A stretch of 64,000 nt of DNA from Dechloromonas sp. UBA6271. Lineage in GTDB: Bacteria; Pseudomonadota; Gammaproteobacteria; Burkholderiales; Rhodocyclaceae. Both the position numbers and the translations under genes were made by a program. The stretch spans positions 20,839-84,838 of the forward strand of contig DJUX01000049.1 of NCBI GenBank assembly GCA_002440665.1, written 5' to 3'. This document shows positions 17,380 to 26,536 of this stretch, piece after piece. The first letter of the stretch is position 1. Each line of letters begins with the position of its first letter. Under the pieces are notes generated by a model. It was not told where the DNA came from, did not search any database, and saw only the letters and a program-made list of their open reading frames with translations.

Positions 17380-19203
17380 TCACGCGAACGCGAAATTCCC
17401 GTTGTCCATCTCCATCAGCGAATGTGTCGGTGCCAGTGCGCTCGTGCGATGCGCGTCGGCACGGGGCAAAATGCGGTCGAAGTAGAACTCGGCCGTCTGG
17501 ATCTTGGCGCGATAGAAATCCGCAGACTCGCTTCCCTTGCCGCTGAGCAACAGCGTTTGCGCTTTCTCCGCTTGCAAGGCGAGGAAATACCCCATCATGA
17601 CGTAGCCTGAATACATCAGGTAGTCGACGCTGGCCGACCCCACGAAATCGCGATCCTTGCCTGCGCGCAGCATGATACGCAGAGTGAGCATGTTCCACTC
17701 CACGGCGCGTTTCATGGTCACGCGCGCCATGGTGCCAATTGGCCCCCGCGCAAGCAGGTTCGGCCTTGCCTGGCGCAGCATGATGCGCGCGAATTCGCGC
17801 ACGCACTTTCCCTTGCTGCCGATCAATACCTTGCGGCCAAGCAGGTCGAGTGCCTGGATGCCGGTGGTGCCTTCGTACAGGGTGGAGATGCGTGCATCAC
17901 GGGCGATCTGCTCCATGCCGTGCTCGTGAATGTAACCGTGCCCGCCGAACACCTGCATGCCGATATTGGCGGCTTCGAGGCCCATTTCGGTCAGGAAGCC
18001 CTTGAGGATGGGGGTGTAGAAGCCGAGCTGGTTGTCGTAGTGTTCGTAGCTGGCCTGGTCGTTTTCGAGCGTGGCGTTGAACATCAGGTCGGCGGTCTGG
18101 GCGGCAGCATAGATCATCGCCCGGCCACCTTCCGCGATAGCCTTCTGGGTCAGCAGCATGCGTCGCACATCGGCGTGCCAGATCAGCGAGTCGGCATTGG
18201 CCGCGGGCTCCTTCTTTCCCGAGAGGGCGCGCATTGATCGTCTCTCCCTGGCATAGGCCAGCGCGCCCTGAAACGACGCCTCGGCGTGGGCGACTCCCTG
18301 GATCGCGATTCCGAGTCGGGCGGTGTTCATGTAGGTGAACATGGCTTCCAGACCCTTGTTGGGTTCGAAAATCAGGTGCCCGGTTGCCTCGTCGAAATTC
18401 AATACGGCGGTTGCCGAGCCGCGAATTCCCATTTTGTGTTCGATGGAGCCGCAACTGACGGTGTTGCGTTGGCCGGGAGAGCCGTCTTCGGCGACAAGAA
18501 ACTTCGGCACGACGAACAGCGAAATGCCGCGTGTGCCGGCCGGTGCGCCCGGCAAGCGGGCGAGGACGATGTGCACGATATTCCCGGCCAGATCATGCTC
18601 TCCGGCAGAGATGAACATCTTGGTGCCGGTGAGCTTGTAGCTGCCGTCGGGTTGCAACTCAGCCCTGGTCTTGATCTGCGCCAGATCGGTGCCGCACTGC
18701 GGCTCGGTCAGGCACATGGTGCCGGTCCACTCGCCGCTGACGAGTGATGGCAGATAGCGCGATTTCTGTGCCTCGGTGCCGTAACGCAAAAGGGTATTGA
18801 TGCAGCCCAGGCTCAGTCCCGGATACATGTTGAACGACCAGTTGGCGGCGCCCATCATCTCGGTCTTGAACAGGCTGAGCGATGTCGGCAGCCCCTGGCC
18901 ACCGTATTCCGTCGGAAATGAAAGACCCTGCCAGCCGCCATCGACGAACTGGCGGTAAGCGTCCTTGAAGCCAGCCGGGGTCGTGACTTCGCCGGCCTCG
19001 AAGTGGCAGCCTTCCTGGTCGCCGGAAAGGTTGATCGGCGCGAGGACCTCTTCGCACCACGTGGCGGCACCTTGAAGGATGGCATCCACCATGTCGGGCG
19101 TCGCCTCGCCGCCGTTCGTCAACGCGGCGTAATGCGCTGGGTAGTCCAGCACCTCGTTGATCAGGAAGCGCATGTCGCGCAGGGGGGCTTTATAGGTCGG
19201 CAT
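17380..19203 (-). CDS. Acyl-CoA dehydrogenase, long (about 600-residue) FadE/DmdC-like class
   Basis: 607 residues, longer than the 380-residue short-chain class. It has an N-terminal extension (MPTYKAPLRDMRFLINEVLDYPAHYA), the middle FAD domain (CLTEPQCGTDLAQIKTRAE, LTGTKMFISAGEHDLAGNIVH) and the C-terminal helical domain with QVFGGHGYIHEHGMEQIARDARISTLYEGTTGIQA-type signature; the Glu of YEGTTGI is the expected catalytic base. Such enzymes form FAD-dependent 2-enoyl-CoA; 3-methylmercaptopropionyl-CoA dehydrogenase (DmdC) is also of this length, so the chain or substrate specificity is open. It is divergent from a FabR-like regulator with a FabR-type operator between, which favours fatty acid metabolism. 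Confidence 0.9.
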   Translation of the reverse strand: MPTYKAPLRDMRFLINEVLDYPAHYAALTNGGEATPDMVDAILQGAATWCEEVLAPINLSGDQEGCHFEAGEVTTPAGFKDAYRQFVDGGWQGLSFPTEYGGQGLPTSLSLFKTEMMGAANWSFNMYPGLSLGCINTLLRYGTEAQKSRYLPSLVSGEWTGTMCLTEPQCGTDLAQIKTRAELQPDGSYKLTGTKMFISAGEHDLAGNIVHIVLARLPGAPAGTRGISLFVVPKFLVAEDGSPGQRNTVSCGSIEHKMGIRGSATAVLNFDEATGHLIFEPNKGLEAMFTYMNTARLGIAIQGVAHAEASFQGALAYARERRSMRALSGKKEPAANADSLIWHADVRRMLLTQKAIAEGGRAMIYAAAQTADLMFNATLENDQASYEHYDNQLGFYTPILKGFLTEMGLEAANIGMQVFGGHGYIHEHGMEQIARDARISTLYEGTTGIQALDLLGRKVLIGSKGKCVREFARIMLRQARPNLLARGPIGTMARVTMKRAVEWNMLTLRIMLRAGKDRDFVGSASVDYLMYSGYVMMGYFLALQAEKAQTLLLSGKGSESADFYRAKIQTAEFYFDRILPRADAHRTSALAPTHSLMEMDNGNFAFA

Positions 19204-19298
19204 GATGCGGTCTTTCGAGACAGTGACAGAGCGGCTTGGCGCTTCCCGCCTAGTGCGATCTGCGACGTTCCGCCAGTTATTTCAGGTTACTACGATTA

Positions 19299-19314
19299 GT
19301 GTACGAATGTACAC
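19299..19314. promoter_or_regulatory. FabR/DesT-type operator palindrome
   Basis: GTGTACGAATGTACAC is an inverted repeat with 6-base arms (GTGTAC and GTACAC) around GAAT. It sits in the 242-base divergent gap between the acyl-CoA dehydrogenase gene (start 19203) and the FabR-like gene (start 19446). Known FabR and DesT sites have the form AGnGnAC-N4-6-GTnCnCT, and this fits well. The site is 96 bases from the dehydrogenase start and 132 from the regulator start, so it could control one or both. Confidence 0.65.
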
Positions 19315-19445
19315 CAATATACTAGATGGGCGACTCTATTTTCCTGGCCTGCGTCTATCAACATGATTTATTTGTTATAAATATGTGCATAACACGTAAT
19401 GTTAGAAATACGAGTGTTTTGCTATAGTGCAAGAGGAGCGCCGTC

Positions 19446-20114
19446 ATGCCACCCAGAAAACCTGCATCGAAGGATCCCGAGCCCCTACCACGCAGCGCGC
19501 GCAAGGACCTCACCCGCGCGAAGCTCCTGCAGGCCGCACTGACCCTGATGGGCGAGGGGCGCAGTTTCACCAGTCTTGGATTGCGTGAAATCGCCCGCGA
19601 AGCCGGCTTAGTACCGAATGCCTTCTATCGTCACTTTCGCAACACCGACGAGTTGGGCCTGGTGCTGGTTGAAGATGTGGGGATTACGCTGCGTCGGCTA
19701 TTGCGTGAGGCACGCAAGATGGATGTGGCGCCGCGCGACATGCTGCGGCGTTCGGTCAGCGTCTATCTGGAGTACGTGAAGCTGAACCGCTTGCAGTTCC
19801 TGTTCATCTCGAGCGAGCGTTCAGGGGGCAGCCGCATACTGCGCCTGGCGATTCGCAATGACGTCACCCATTTCACCAATGAAATGGCGCAGGATTTCCG
19901 GATTCGCGGCCTTTACGCGCAACTGCCGACAGCAAGTTTGCAGATGGTTTGCGGAATGATCGTGATGACCATGCTCGCGGCGGCAACCGACGTTCTCGAC
20001 CTACCCCCCGACCAACCCCTGCTCGAAGCCGAAATGTCGGAAAATTTCGTTCAGCAACTTAAGATCATCCTTTTTGGTGCGACACGGTTGAACGACGCAC
20101 TGACCAGAAGCTGA
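19446..20114 (+). CDS. TetR family transcriptional regulator, FabR-like
   Basis: 222 residues. The DNA-binding region SFTSLGLREIAREAGLVPNAFYRHFRNTDELGLVLVEDVGITLRRLLREAR closely matches E. coli FabR (which has [20 protein letters not shown] and FYRHFRDVDELGL at the same places). The following segment (RRSVSVYLEYVKLNRLQFLFISSERSGGS) also aligns with the FabR ligand domain, which senses the balance of saturated and unsaturated acyl chains. A possible -10 TATAGT lies at 19423-19428 and AGAGGAG before the ATG. It probably regulates the divergent acyl-CoA dehydrogenase through the palindrome in the gap. There is no unsaturated fatty acid synthesis gene nearby, so the target may differ from that of E. 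coli FabR. Confidence 0.88.
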   Translation: MPPRKPASKDPEPLPRSARKDLTRAKLLQAALTLMGEGRSFTSLGLREIAREAGLVPNAFYRHFRNTDELGLVLVEDVGITLRRLLREARKMDVAPRDMLRRSVSVYLEYVKLNRLQFLFISSERSGGSRILRLAIRNDVTHFTNEMAQDFRIRGLYAQLPTASLQMVCGMIVMTMLAAATDVLDLPPDQPLLEAEMSENFVQQLKIILFGATRLNDALTRS

Positions 20115-20429
20115 CCAAGGACAGGAAAGTCAACCGCTCAGCGTGATTTGTAGACGTACGGTAGCTTACCGATTCATTGCCGACTGAGTCAGCGAGCAGG
20201 GCAATTGGCGGCATTGGCCGAATAGTTTGCGGGCAGCCCATGCGTTGTACGTCGGCTCCGCTCAGATACCTGCCGTTTGACTCCTGAGGGCTCGACAGTC
20301 CGCTGAGGGCACGAAGTGGACGGACGACCTCGACATGGCATCAGGCTCCTCAAGCTCAAACGCGAACCCCAGAGACGTTTCGCAAAACCATTACTTGACC
20401 CTGGCAACATACGAAAATAAATAATCCAA
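20115..20429. other. Intergenic stretch without recognisable gene
   Basis: About 315 bases between the FabR-like gene and the terminator of the DAHP synthase gene. A 73-codon frame on the minus strand (20189-20410) has no ribosome site, an odd arginine/serine-rich composition and no family features, so it is not called. I see no tRNA, repeat or clear promoter here. Confidence 0.5.
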
Positions 20430-20475
20430 AAGTGCCGAAGGCCCGACAGATTCAGCTATCGGGCCTTCGGCACTT
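20430..20475 (-). terminator. Rho-independent terminator of the DAHP synthase gene
   Basis: A perfect 17-base stem joins 20430-20446 with 20459-20475 (arm core GTGCCGAAGGCCCGA) around a 12-base loop. Read on the minus strand the hairpin starts 18 bases after the DAHP synthase stop and is followed by a T-rich run (TTTTGGATTATTTATTTT). Few terminators are this strong. Confidence 0.9.
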
Positions 20476-20493
20476 AGGGCAGAAGCAAGCCTT

Positions 20494-21573
20494 TTACTCA
20501 GCCGCTTCCGCCACCCGCCGCGCCCGCACCGCCGCCGCCAGTTGCTCCAGCACCTTCAGACTGTCATCCCACCCAATACAGGCATCGGTGACACTCTGGC
20601 CATAGGTCAGCGGCTTGTCGGGCGACAGGTCCTGGCGGCCTTCGACGAGGTGGGACTCGACCATGACACCAACGATGCGCTCCTCGCCGCCGGCCATCTG
20701 GGCGGCAACGCTGTCGCAAACTTCCATCTGCAGCTTGTACTGCTTGCGGCTGTTGCCGTGCGAGAAGTCGACCATCAGCCGGGCGGCAAGGCCGGCCTTG
20801 GCGATTTCGGTGCACGCGGCGTCGACGCTGGCGGCGTCGAAGTTCGGTTCCTTGCCGCCGCGCAGGATGACGTGACAGTCCTCGTTGCCCATCGTCGACA
20901 CGATGGCGGTATGACCGGACTTGGTCACCGACAGGAAGTGATGCGGCGAATTGGCCGAGCGGATGGCGTCGACCGCAATACGCATGTTGCCATCGGTACC
21001 GTTCTTGAAGCCGACCGGGCACGAAAGCCCGGAGGCCAGTTCGCGGTGCACCTGCGATTCGGTGGTGCGCGCGCCGATGGCGCCCCAGGCGATCAGGTCG
21101 GCGGTGTATTGCGGCGTGATGGTGTCGAGGAATTCGGTGGCGCAGGGCAGGTCCAGCTCGTTGATTTCGAGCAGGATGCGGCGCGCCAGACGGATGCCTT
21201 CGTTGATGCGGAAGGTGTTGTCGAGGCGCGGGTCGTTGATCAACCCCTTCCAGCCGACGGTGGTGCGCGGCTTTTCGAAATAGACGCGCATCAGGACGAC
21301 GAGGTCTTCGGCGTATTTTTCCGCCTCTTTCGTCAGCCGTTTGGCGTATTCCATGGCCGCGTCGTAGTCGTGGATCGAGCAGGGGCCTATGACGACCAGC
21401 AGGCGGTCGTCGGCGCCGTGCAGGATGCGGTGGATGGCCTGGCGGGCGGCATAGGTCGTCTGCGCCGCGCGGTTCGACACCGGATATTCGCGGAAGACGT
21501 GCGCCGGCGGCACCAGCTCCTTGATTTCCTTGATGCGAATGTCGTCGGTGTTCGGTTTGCTTTGCGGCGTCAT
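20494..21573 (-). CDS. aroG: 3-deoxy-7-phosphoheptulonate (DAHP) synthase, class I AroF/G/H
   Basis: 359 residues from ATG 21573 (MTPQSKPNTDDIRIKE); a start 4 codons upstream is possible. The conserved features of the type I-alpha enzymes are present: VVIGPCSIHDYDAAMEYA, MRVYFEKPRTTVGWKGLINDP, ATEFLDTITPQYTADLIAWGAIGARTTESQ, GFKNGTDGN, RGGKEPNFD and MVDFSHGNS. The Cys, His, Glu and Asp metal ligands are retained. It joins phosphoenolpyruvate and erythrose 4-phosphate, the first step of the shikimate pathway. Which aromatic amino acid inhibits it cannot be told with confidence. It is monocistronic with a strong terminator. Confidence 0.95.
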   Translation of the reverse strand: MTPQSKPNTDDIRIKEIKELVPPAHVFREYPVSNRAAQTTYAARQAIHRILHGADDRLLVVIGPCSIHDYDAAMEYAKRLTKEAEKYAEDLVVLMRVYFEKPRTTVGWKGLINDPRLDNTFRINEGIRLARRILLEINELDLPCATEFLDTITPQYTADLIAWGAIGARTTESQVHRELASGLSCPVGFKNGTDGNMRIAVDAIRSANSPHHFLSVTKSGHTAIVSTMGNEDCHVILRGGKEPNFDAASVDAACTEIAKAGLAARLMVDFSHGNSRKQYKLQMEVCDSVAAQMAGGEERIVGVMVESHLVEGRQDLSPDKPLTYGQSVTDACIGWDDSLKVLEQLAAAVRARRVAEAAE

Positions 21574-21618
21574 GGCCTGCCCCATTTGAAAATTGCTGAA
21601 AACCCGGCATTCTACCGG

Positions 21619-22731
21619 ATGCGTATGGAAGATTTCGACCTGCAACCTTCTCCCGAGATTCCACCGACGCCCATCAAGGGACGCGGCGCGGCGGGGAACG
21701 TCGCCCACCGCTTCAGCACCGACACCCGCCAGGTCGAGGACGATGGCTGGGAACAGCCCGAACCATCGCTGCCGCAGACCCGCCTGCTGGTCGACAGCGC
21801 GAAGTCGATCATCAGCCGCAACGACTCGCCGGACATCGGTTTCAACCAGTCGCTCAACCCCTATCGCGGCTGCGAGCACGGCTGCATTTATTGCTATGCC
21901 CGCCCGACGCACGCGTATCTCGGGCTGTCGCCGGGCCTCGATTTCGAAACGCAGATCTTCCACAAGCCGGATGCCCCGCGCCTGCTGCGCGAGGAACTGA
22001 GTCGCCCGGACTATGTCTGTTCGACCATCGTCCTCGGCACCGCGACCGATGCCTACCAGCCGTTCGAGCGCAAGGAGCGGCTGACGCGCGCAGTGCTGGA
22101 AGTGATGCTGGAAACCGGCCACCCGGTGTCTGTCGTCACCAAGTCGTCGCTGATCGTGCGCGACATCGACCTCTGGGCCGAACTCGCCCGCCACAACCTG
22201 GCGCACATCGGCATTTCACTGACGACGCTCGACGGGCCGCTGGCGCGCCAGCTCGAACCGCGGGCCTGCGCCCCGCACGCGCGGCTGGAAGCGATGCGGA
22301 AATTGAGCGCCGCCGGCATTCCGGTGTCGGCGTTCGCCTCGCCGCTGATTCCCGGCCTCAACGACCACGAACTGGAAAAACTGCTGCTGGCGGCGCACGG
22401 CCACGGCGCATCGAGCGCCGCCTACACCCTGCTGCGCCTGCCACATGAAGTCGCGGGACTGTTCCGCGAGTGGCTGGACTGGCATGCGCCGGAGAAGACC
22501 TCGCGCATCATGTCGGTGCTATACGACTTGCGCGGTGGACGCGCCAACGATGCCAATTTCGGCAGCCGGATGAAGGGGCTGGGGCATTTTGCCGGCCTCA
22601 TCCGCCAGCGCTTCGATCTCGCCTGCCGCCGCCTCGGGCTGGCCCGCGAATTCCCGAAGCTCGACACGGCGCGCTTCAAGCCGCCCCCACCAGCCAAGCC
22701 GGCGGATGAGCGGCAACTGAGCCTCTTCTGA
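21619..22731 (+). CDS. Radical SAM protein of the PA0069 family (spore photoproduct lyase-like)
   Basis: 370 residues; ATG 21619 and ATG 21625 are both possible starts. The radical SAM cluster motif is CEHGCIYC within LNPYRGCEHGCIYCYARPTH, the form shared with the PA0069 and SplB-like DNA repair group. Further family signatures are STIVLGTATDAYQPFERKE, TKSSLIVRDIDLW and ISLTTLD. The C-terminus is YDLRGGRANDANFGSRMKG. The reaction of this family is not established. It starts 45 bases from the divergent DAHP synthase gene and ends directly against the stop of the next minus-strand gene, with no base between. Confidence 0.88.
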   Translation: MRMEDFDLQPSPEIPPTPIKGRGAAGNVAHRFSTDTRQVEDDGWEQPEPSLPQTRLLVDSAKSIISRNDSPDIGFNQSLNPYRGCEHGCIYCYARPTHAYLGLSPGLDFETQIFHKPDAPRLLREELSRPDYVCSTIVLGTATDAYQPFERKERLTRAVLEVMLETGHPVSVVTKSSLIVRDIDLWAELARHNLAHIGISLTTLDGPLARQLEPRACAPHARLEAMRKLSAAGIPVSAFASPLIPGLNDHELEKLLLAAHGHGASSAAYTLLRLPHEVAGLFREWLDWHAPEKTSRIMSVLYDLRGGRANDANFGSRMKGLGHFAGLIRQRFDLACRRLGLAREFPKLDTARFKPPPPAKPADERQLSLF

Positions 22732-23511
22732 TTACTTCAGCTTTTCGTAAAGCCCGACGACCGTTTCCATTTCTTCCAGGATACGTTCGCTGGTCGTCGC
22801 GACCGCGGTTTGCGGGCGCTTGTCGGGGCCGGCCTTCTGGTTCAAGGCATTCTCGAAGAAGAACCACTGCTGCTTGACCAGTTCGAGACTTTCCTTGATC
22901 TGCGGCGTATTGGACGGCGCCGAAGCGAGCTCCTGGTGGGCGGCGGCGAATTCCTTGCGCGCCTTGTCCAGGTCGCCGGCACTCTTGTCGTCGCCGACGC
23001 CCCAGGCGATGGCCTGGTAGAACTTGGCCATGCGCTGCGACAGCATGCGCTGGCGGCCGGAAACGTTGACCAGGCGGCCGGCGCTCGTCGTCGACTGCTT
23101 TTCGAGCTGGACCGTTCCCTGATGCGCCAGCGCCAGCACCTGCTCGGAAATTTCCAGCACCTTGCGCCCGTTGTCCTGCGACGGCGCCGCGCCGACCAGC
23201 ACGTCCTTGTAGGCGAGCCAGGATTTCTCCAGCTTGAGGTAGTTTTCCTTGATCTCGGGTGTCGGTGCGAAGTTCTTGAGCTCGACCAGCTGGCGGTCGA
23301 ACAGCGCGACCGACGAGTCGAGGATTTTCTTGCTGCGCTCGACCTCGACCTGCTGGCCGATCTGGAAGTAGGCCTTGGCCATGCGCTGCGACAGCATGCG
23401 CTGGCGGCCGGCCTTGTTGATCGCCGAATTGAGATCGGCGATCTGCGCCATCGCCTCGCCGCCGAAGACGCAAAGCGCCAATGCGAGCAGCAGTCCTGAA
23501 AGTCTTTTCAT
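22732..23511 (-). CDS. Periplasmic protein with two PilJ-type (type IV pili MCP N-terminal) domains
   Basis: 259 residues with a signal peptide (MKRLSGLLLALALCVFGGEAMA, cleavage after residue 22). The motif AGRQRMLSQRMAK occurs twice, at residues 34-46 and about 153-164, each at the head of a helical unit; this is the hallmark of the PilJ/NarX-type four-helix sensor module. Normally such modules sit in the periplasmic part of a membrane chemoreceptor or nitrate sensor kinase. Here there is no transmembrane segment after the signal peptide and no signalling domain, so it is a free periplasmic ligand-binding protein. The next gene upstream on the same strand is a diheme cytochrome c, 112 bases away. 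The ligand is unknown. Confidence 0.85.
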   Translation of the reverse strand: MKRLSGLLLALALCVFGGEAMAQIADLNSAINKAGRQRMLSQRMAKAYFQIGQQVEVERSKKILDSSVALFDRQLVELKNFAPTPEIKENYLKLEKSWLAYKDVLVGAAPSQDNGRKVLEISEQVLALAHQGTVQLEKQSTTSAGRLVNVSGRQRMLSQRMAKFYQAIAWGVGDDKSAGDLDKARKEFAAAHQELASAPSNTPQIKESLELVKQQWFFFENALNQKAGPDKRPQTAVATTSERILEEMETVVGLYEKLK

Positions 23512-23623
23512 GGTTTCCCCAAAGCAAATTGTCCCCGGGAGCGGAAACTACCGGGGACAAGCCTGCGGAACCATGACATCGGTCAATTTTGCCGACCGAT
23601 GGAAAGAAAGACTCAATAGCGCA

Positions 23624-24244
23624 TCAGGGCAGCTGGGTCAGGTAATTGGCGATCGCCTTGATGTCTTCGTTCTTCAGCGACGAAGTAGCGATCGACATCA
23701 GCTGGTTGTTGCGGACGCCGGTGTTGTCGCGATAGCGGGTGATCGACGTCACCAGATAGGGAATCTGCTGGCCGGCGAGGCGCGGAATCGTCGCGTCGCC
23801 GCGTGCCGCCTCGCCGTGGCAACGCACGCAAAGCTTGGCGAACTGCTCCTTGCCGCGCGCCGCCTGGGCGGGATCGGCCTTGCCCGGCGGTACCGCCTGA
23901 CTGCCGAAGTACAGAGCAATCTGCACGCGCTCGTCATCCTTCAGGACCTTGATCAGCCCCTGCATGAACTGGTCCTTGCGTTCACCGCTGCCGAACTTGC
24001 GAATCTGCTCCAGCAGGTAGGCCGGATTCTGGCCGGCCAGGTTGGGGACTTCCGGAATCTTGCTGATGCCGCTGTCGCCATGGCAGTTCACGCAGAAGAA
24101 CGCCGCCTTCTGGCCCGCCTCGATAGCCTGCTTGAGCGCCGCCGGATCAGCCTGAACGGCCTTGAGTCTGTCCTGCTGGGGCGTCTGAGCCGATGCTACG
24201 CCACAAAACGCCATCGCCAGTGCCGCCAAAAACCACGCTCGCAT
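23624..24244 (-). CDS. Diheme cytochrome c, c4 family
   Basis: 206 residues with a signal peptide ending in GVASA (residue 19). Two class I heme c sites are present: CVNCH at residues 51-55 and CVRCH near residue 140. Both halves have the same pattern (IPEVPNLAGQNPAYLLEQIRKF and IPRLAGQQIPYLVTSITRYRD) and a later methionine that can act as axial ligand (FMQGLIKVLKDDE, MSIATSSLKNEDI). This is the internal duplication of cytochrome c4, a periplasmic electron carrier to terminal oxidases. No ribosome site better than GGAGGGGGCAT-like GGGAGGGGGC before the ATG was looked for further. It stands alone apart from the PilJ-domain gene behind it. Confidence 0.92.
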   Translation of the reverse strand: MRAWFLAALAMAFCGVASAQTPQQDRLKAVQADPAALKQAIEAGQKAAFFCVNCHGDSGISKIPEVPNLAGQNPAYLLEQIRKFGSGERKDQFMQGLIKVLKDDERVQIALYFGSQAVPPGKADPAQAARGKEQFAKLCVRCHGEAARGDATIPRLAGQQIPYLVTSITRYRDNTGVRNNQLMSIATSSLKNEDIKAIANYLTQLP

Positions 24245-24271
24245 GAATGCCCCCTCCCAAATAACTAGGCA

Positions 24272-25717
24272 TTATGCCGTACCCCCCACCGTCAGTCCAT
24301 CGATACGCAATGTCGGCTGGCCGACGCCGACCGGCACGCTCTGCCCGTCCTTGCCACAGGTGCCGACGCCGGGGTCGAGCTTGAGGTCGTTGCCGATCAT
24401 TGAAACGCGGGTCAGCGCGTCGGGGCCGTTGCCGATCAGGGTCGCCCCCTTGATCGGCCGCGTCACCTTGCCGTCCTCGATCAGGTAGGCCTCGCTCATC
24501 GAAAACACGAACTTGCCGCTGGTGATGTCGACCTGGCCGCCGCCGAAATTGGCGGCATAGATGCCCTTCTTGACCGAAGCGATGATTTCCTGCGGGTCGT
24601 GTTCGCCGGCCAGCATCATGGTGTTGGTCATGCGCGGCAGCGGCAGGTGGGCGAAGGATTCGCGGCGGCCGTTGCCGGTCGGGACGACGCCCATCAGGCG
24701 GGCGTTGAGGCTGTCCTGCATGTAGCCCCGGAGGATGCCATCCTCGATCAGCACGGTGCGCTGGGTCGGGTTGCCCTCGTCGTCGATATTGAGCGAGCCG
24801 CGGCGGTCGCTGATGGTACCGTCGTCGATGACGGTGACGCCCTTCGCCGCGACGCGCTGGCCGATGCGGCCGGAGAAGGCCGAGCTGCCCTTGCGGTTGA
24901 AGTCGCCTTCCAGCCCGTGGCCGACCGCTTCGTGCAGCAGGATGCCGGGCCAGCCGGAACCGAGGACGACGGTCATCTGCCCGGCCGGTGCCGCCTCGGC
25001 ATCGAGGTTGGTCACCGCCTGATGCACGGCCTCGCTGGCGTAGCGCTGGAGGACGGTATCGTCGAAATAGGCGAAGTCGAAACGGCCGCCGCCGCCCGCC
25101 CCGCCCTGCTCGCGCTTGCCGTTTTCCTCGACGATGACCGATACCGAGCAGCGGACCAGCGGGCGGATGTCGGCCGCGAGCCGGCCGTCGGAGCCGGCGA
25201 CGAGGACCACTTCGTATTCGCCGGCCAGCGAGGCCATGACCTGGATGACGCGCGGGTCGAGCGCCCGGGCAAAGCCTTCCAGGCGTTCGAGCAATTTCAC
25301 CTTGGCGTCAGCCGGCAGCGAGGCGATCGGATCGTGCGGGATGTACAGTGACCTGGCTGCGGTCGACGCCGAAAAAGCCGGCAAAATGCCGCTTTGCCCT
25401 GCAGCGGCGATCGCCCGCACGGCGTTGGCGGCATCGCCGAGCGCCCGCGAACTGATGTCGTCGGAGTAGGCGAATGCAGTCTTCTCGCCGGAGATGGCGC
25501 GCACGCCGACGCCCTGGTCGATGTTGAAACTGCCCGACTTGACGATGCCTTCGTCGAGGCTCCAAGCCTCGGAACGCGAATACTGGAAATAGAGGTCGGC
25601 ATAGTCGACCTGATGCGTCAGGATCTGGCCGAAGGTACGCGACAGGTCGCCCTCGGTGAGCGAGAAGGGTGTCAGCAGCAGGGATTCGGCTTGCGCCAGG
25701 GCGCTGTCTTGAATCAT
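24272..25717 (-). CDS. tldD: Metalloprotease TldD
   Basis: 481 residues. The zinc site [20 protein letters not shown] (HExxxH) is intact, and [21 protein letters not shown] near the C-terminus is typical of TldD. TldD works with TldE (PmbA) as a heterodimer to degrade short unfolded peptides and to process microcin B17-type and CcdA-type substrates. The partner gene is not in the window. It follows the nitrilase-like gene by 9 bases, so it lies in the yhdP-amidase-tldD block, an arrangement common in proteobacteria. Confidence 0.96.
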   Translation of the reverse strand: MIQDSALAQAESLLLTPFSLTEGDLSRTFGQILTHQVDYADLYFQYSRSEAWSLDEGIVKSGSFNIDQGVGVRAISGEKTAFAYSDDISSRALGDAANAVRAIAAAGQSGILPAFSASTAARSLYIPHDPIASLPADAKVKLLERLEGFARALDPRVIQVMASLAGEYEVVLVAGSDGRLAADIRPLVRCSVSVIVEENGKREQGGAGGGGRFDFAYFDDTVLQRYASEAVHQAVTNLDAEAAPAGQMTVVLGSGWPGILLHEAVGHGLEGDFNRKGSSAFSGRIGQRVAAKGVTVIDDGTISDRRGSLNIDDEGNPTQRTVLIEDGILRGYMQDSLNARLMGVVPTGNGRRESFAHLPLPRMTNTMMLAGEHDPQEIIASVKKGIYAANFGGGQVDITSGKFVFSMSEAYLIEDGKVTRPIKGATLIGNGPDALTRVSMIGNDLKLDPGVGTCGKDGQSVPVGVGQPTLRIDGLTVGGTA

Positions 25718-25726
25718 GAAACTTCC

Positions 25727-26536
25727 TTAAAGTTTGCGGTGCGCGAGCGCCGGCAGGCTCTCGCGGATTTCGGCGATGCGGGCGTGGTCGAGGTCGGCGA
25801 TGACAATGCCCGGCCCCTTCATCTTGCGATCGAGGATTTCGCCCCAAGGGTCGACGATCATGCTATTGCCGTGCGTCGTGCGGCCGCTTTCATGCCGCCC
25901 GCCCTGTCCGACCGCCAACAGGTAGCATTGGTTCTCGATAGCGCGGGCGCGCAGCAGGATTTCCCAGTGGGCGCGGCCGGTGGTGTCGGTGAAGGCGGCC
26001 GGCACCAGGATCAGGTCGACCGGCGCCAGCGCCCGGTACAGCTCGGGAAAGCGCAGGTCGTAGCAGATCGACAGGGCGATGCGGCCGAACGGCGTATCGA
26101 CGGCGACCGGCTGGTTGCCAGGCTCGATGAAGGCGGCCTCGTCGTAGGATTCCTCGCCCTTGTTGAAGCCGAACAGGTGCACCTTGTCGTAACGCTCGAC
26201 GCATTGGCCGGCCGGGTTGTAGGCGAGGCTGGAATTGCGCATCTTGTCGTTGACGGTTGCGGTCAACGGGATGGAACCGGCAAAAATCCAGATTCCGTGC
26301 TTCTGTGCGGTAGCCGCCAGCCAGTCCTGGATCGGCCCGCCCCCGAACTCCTCGCGCGCATTCACGCGGTCGGCATCGGCGGCGCCGATGACCGGAAAAT
26401 ACTCGGGCAGCACGACCAGCTGGGCGCCCTGCGCCACGGCATCAGCGATCAGGTGGCCGGCGACGGCCAGGTTGTCCGCGACGCGCGGCCCCGACACCAT
26501 CTGGATCGCCGCCATGCGGCAATTCTGCTTGCTCAC
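25727..26536 (-). CDS. Carbon-nitrogen hydrolase, Nit (deaminated glutathione amidase) type
   Basis: 269 residues from a GTG at 26536, chosen because GTGA overlaps the yhdP stop; an ATG seven codons later (MAAIQMVSGPRVADN) is the alternative. The Glu-Lys-Cys triad is seen in LVVLPEYFP, VERYDKVHLFGF and ALSICYDLRFPELYRAL. Members hydrolyse omega-amides such as deaminated glutathione, serving metabolite repair; the group also includes the E. coli YafV/YbeM types. It sits between yhdP and tldD in a compact minus-strand operon. Confidence 0.9.
   Translation of the reverse strand: MSKQNCRMAAIQMVSGPRVADNLAVAGHLIADAVAQGAQLVVLPEYFPVIGAADADRVNAREEFGGGPIQDWLAATAQKHGIWIFAGSIPLTATVNDKMRNSSLAYNPAGQCVERYDKVHLFGFNKGEESYDEAAFIEPGNQPVAVDTPFGRIALSICYDLRFPELYRALAPVDLILVPAAFTDTTGRAHWEILLRARAIENQCYLLAVGQGGRHESGRTTHGNSMIVDPWGEILDRKMKGPGIVIADLDHARIAEIRESLPALAHRKL

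Noticed and set aside
20189..20410. 73-codon minus-strand frame between the FabR-like gene and the DAHP synthase terminator
   Set aside because: No ribosome site, biased composition and no recognisable domain.
20542..21618. Long in-frame N-terminal extension of the radical SAM gene
   Set aside because: It overlaps the DAHP synthase gene on the other strand and has no coding features. The natural starts are at 21619 or 21625.
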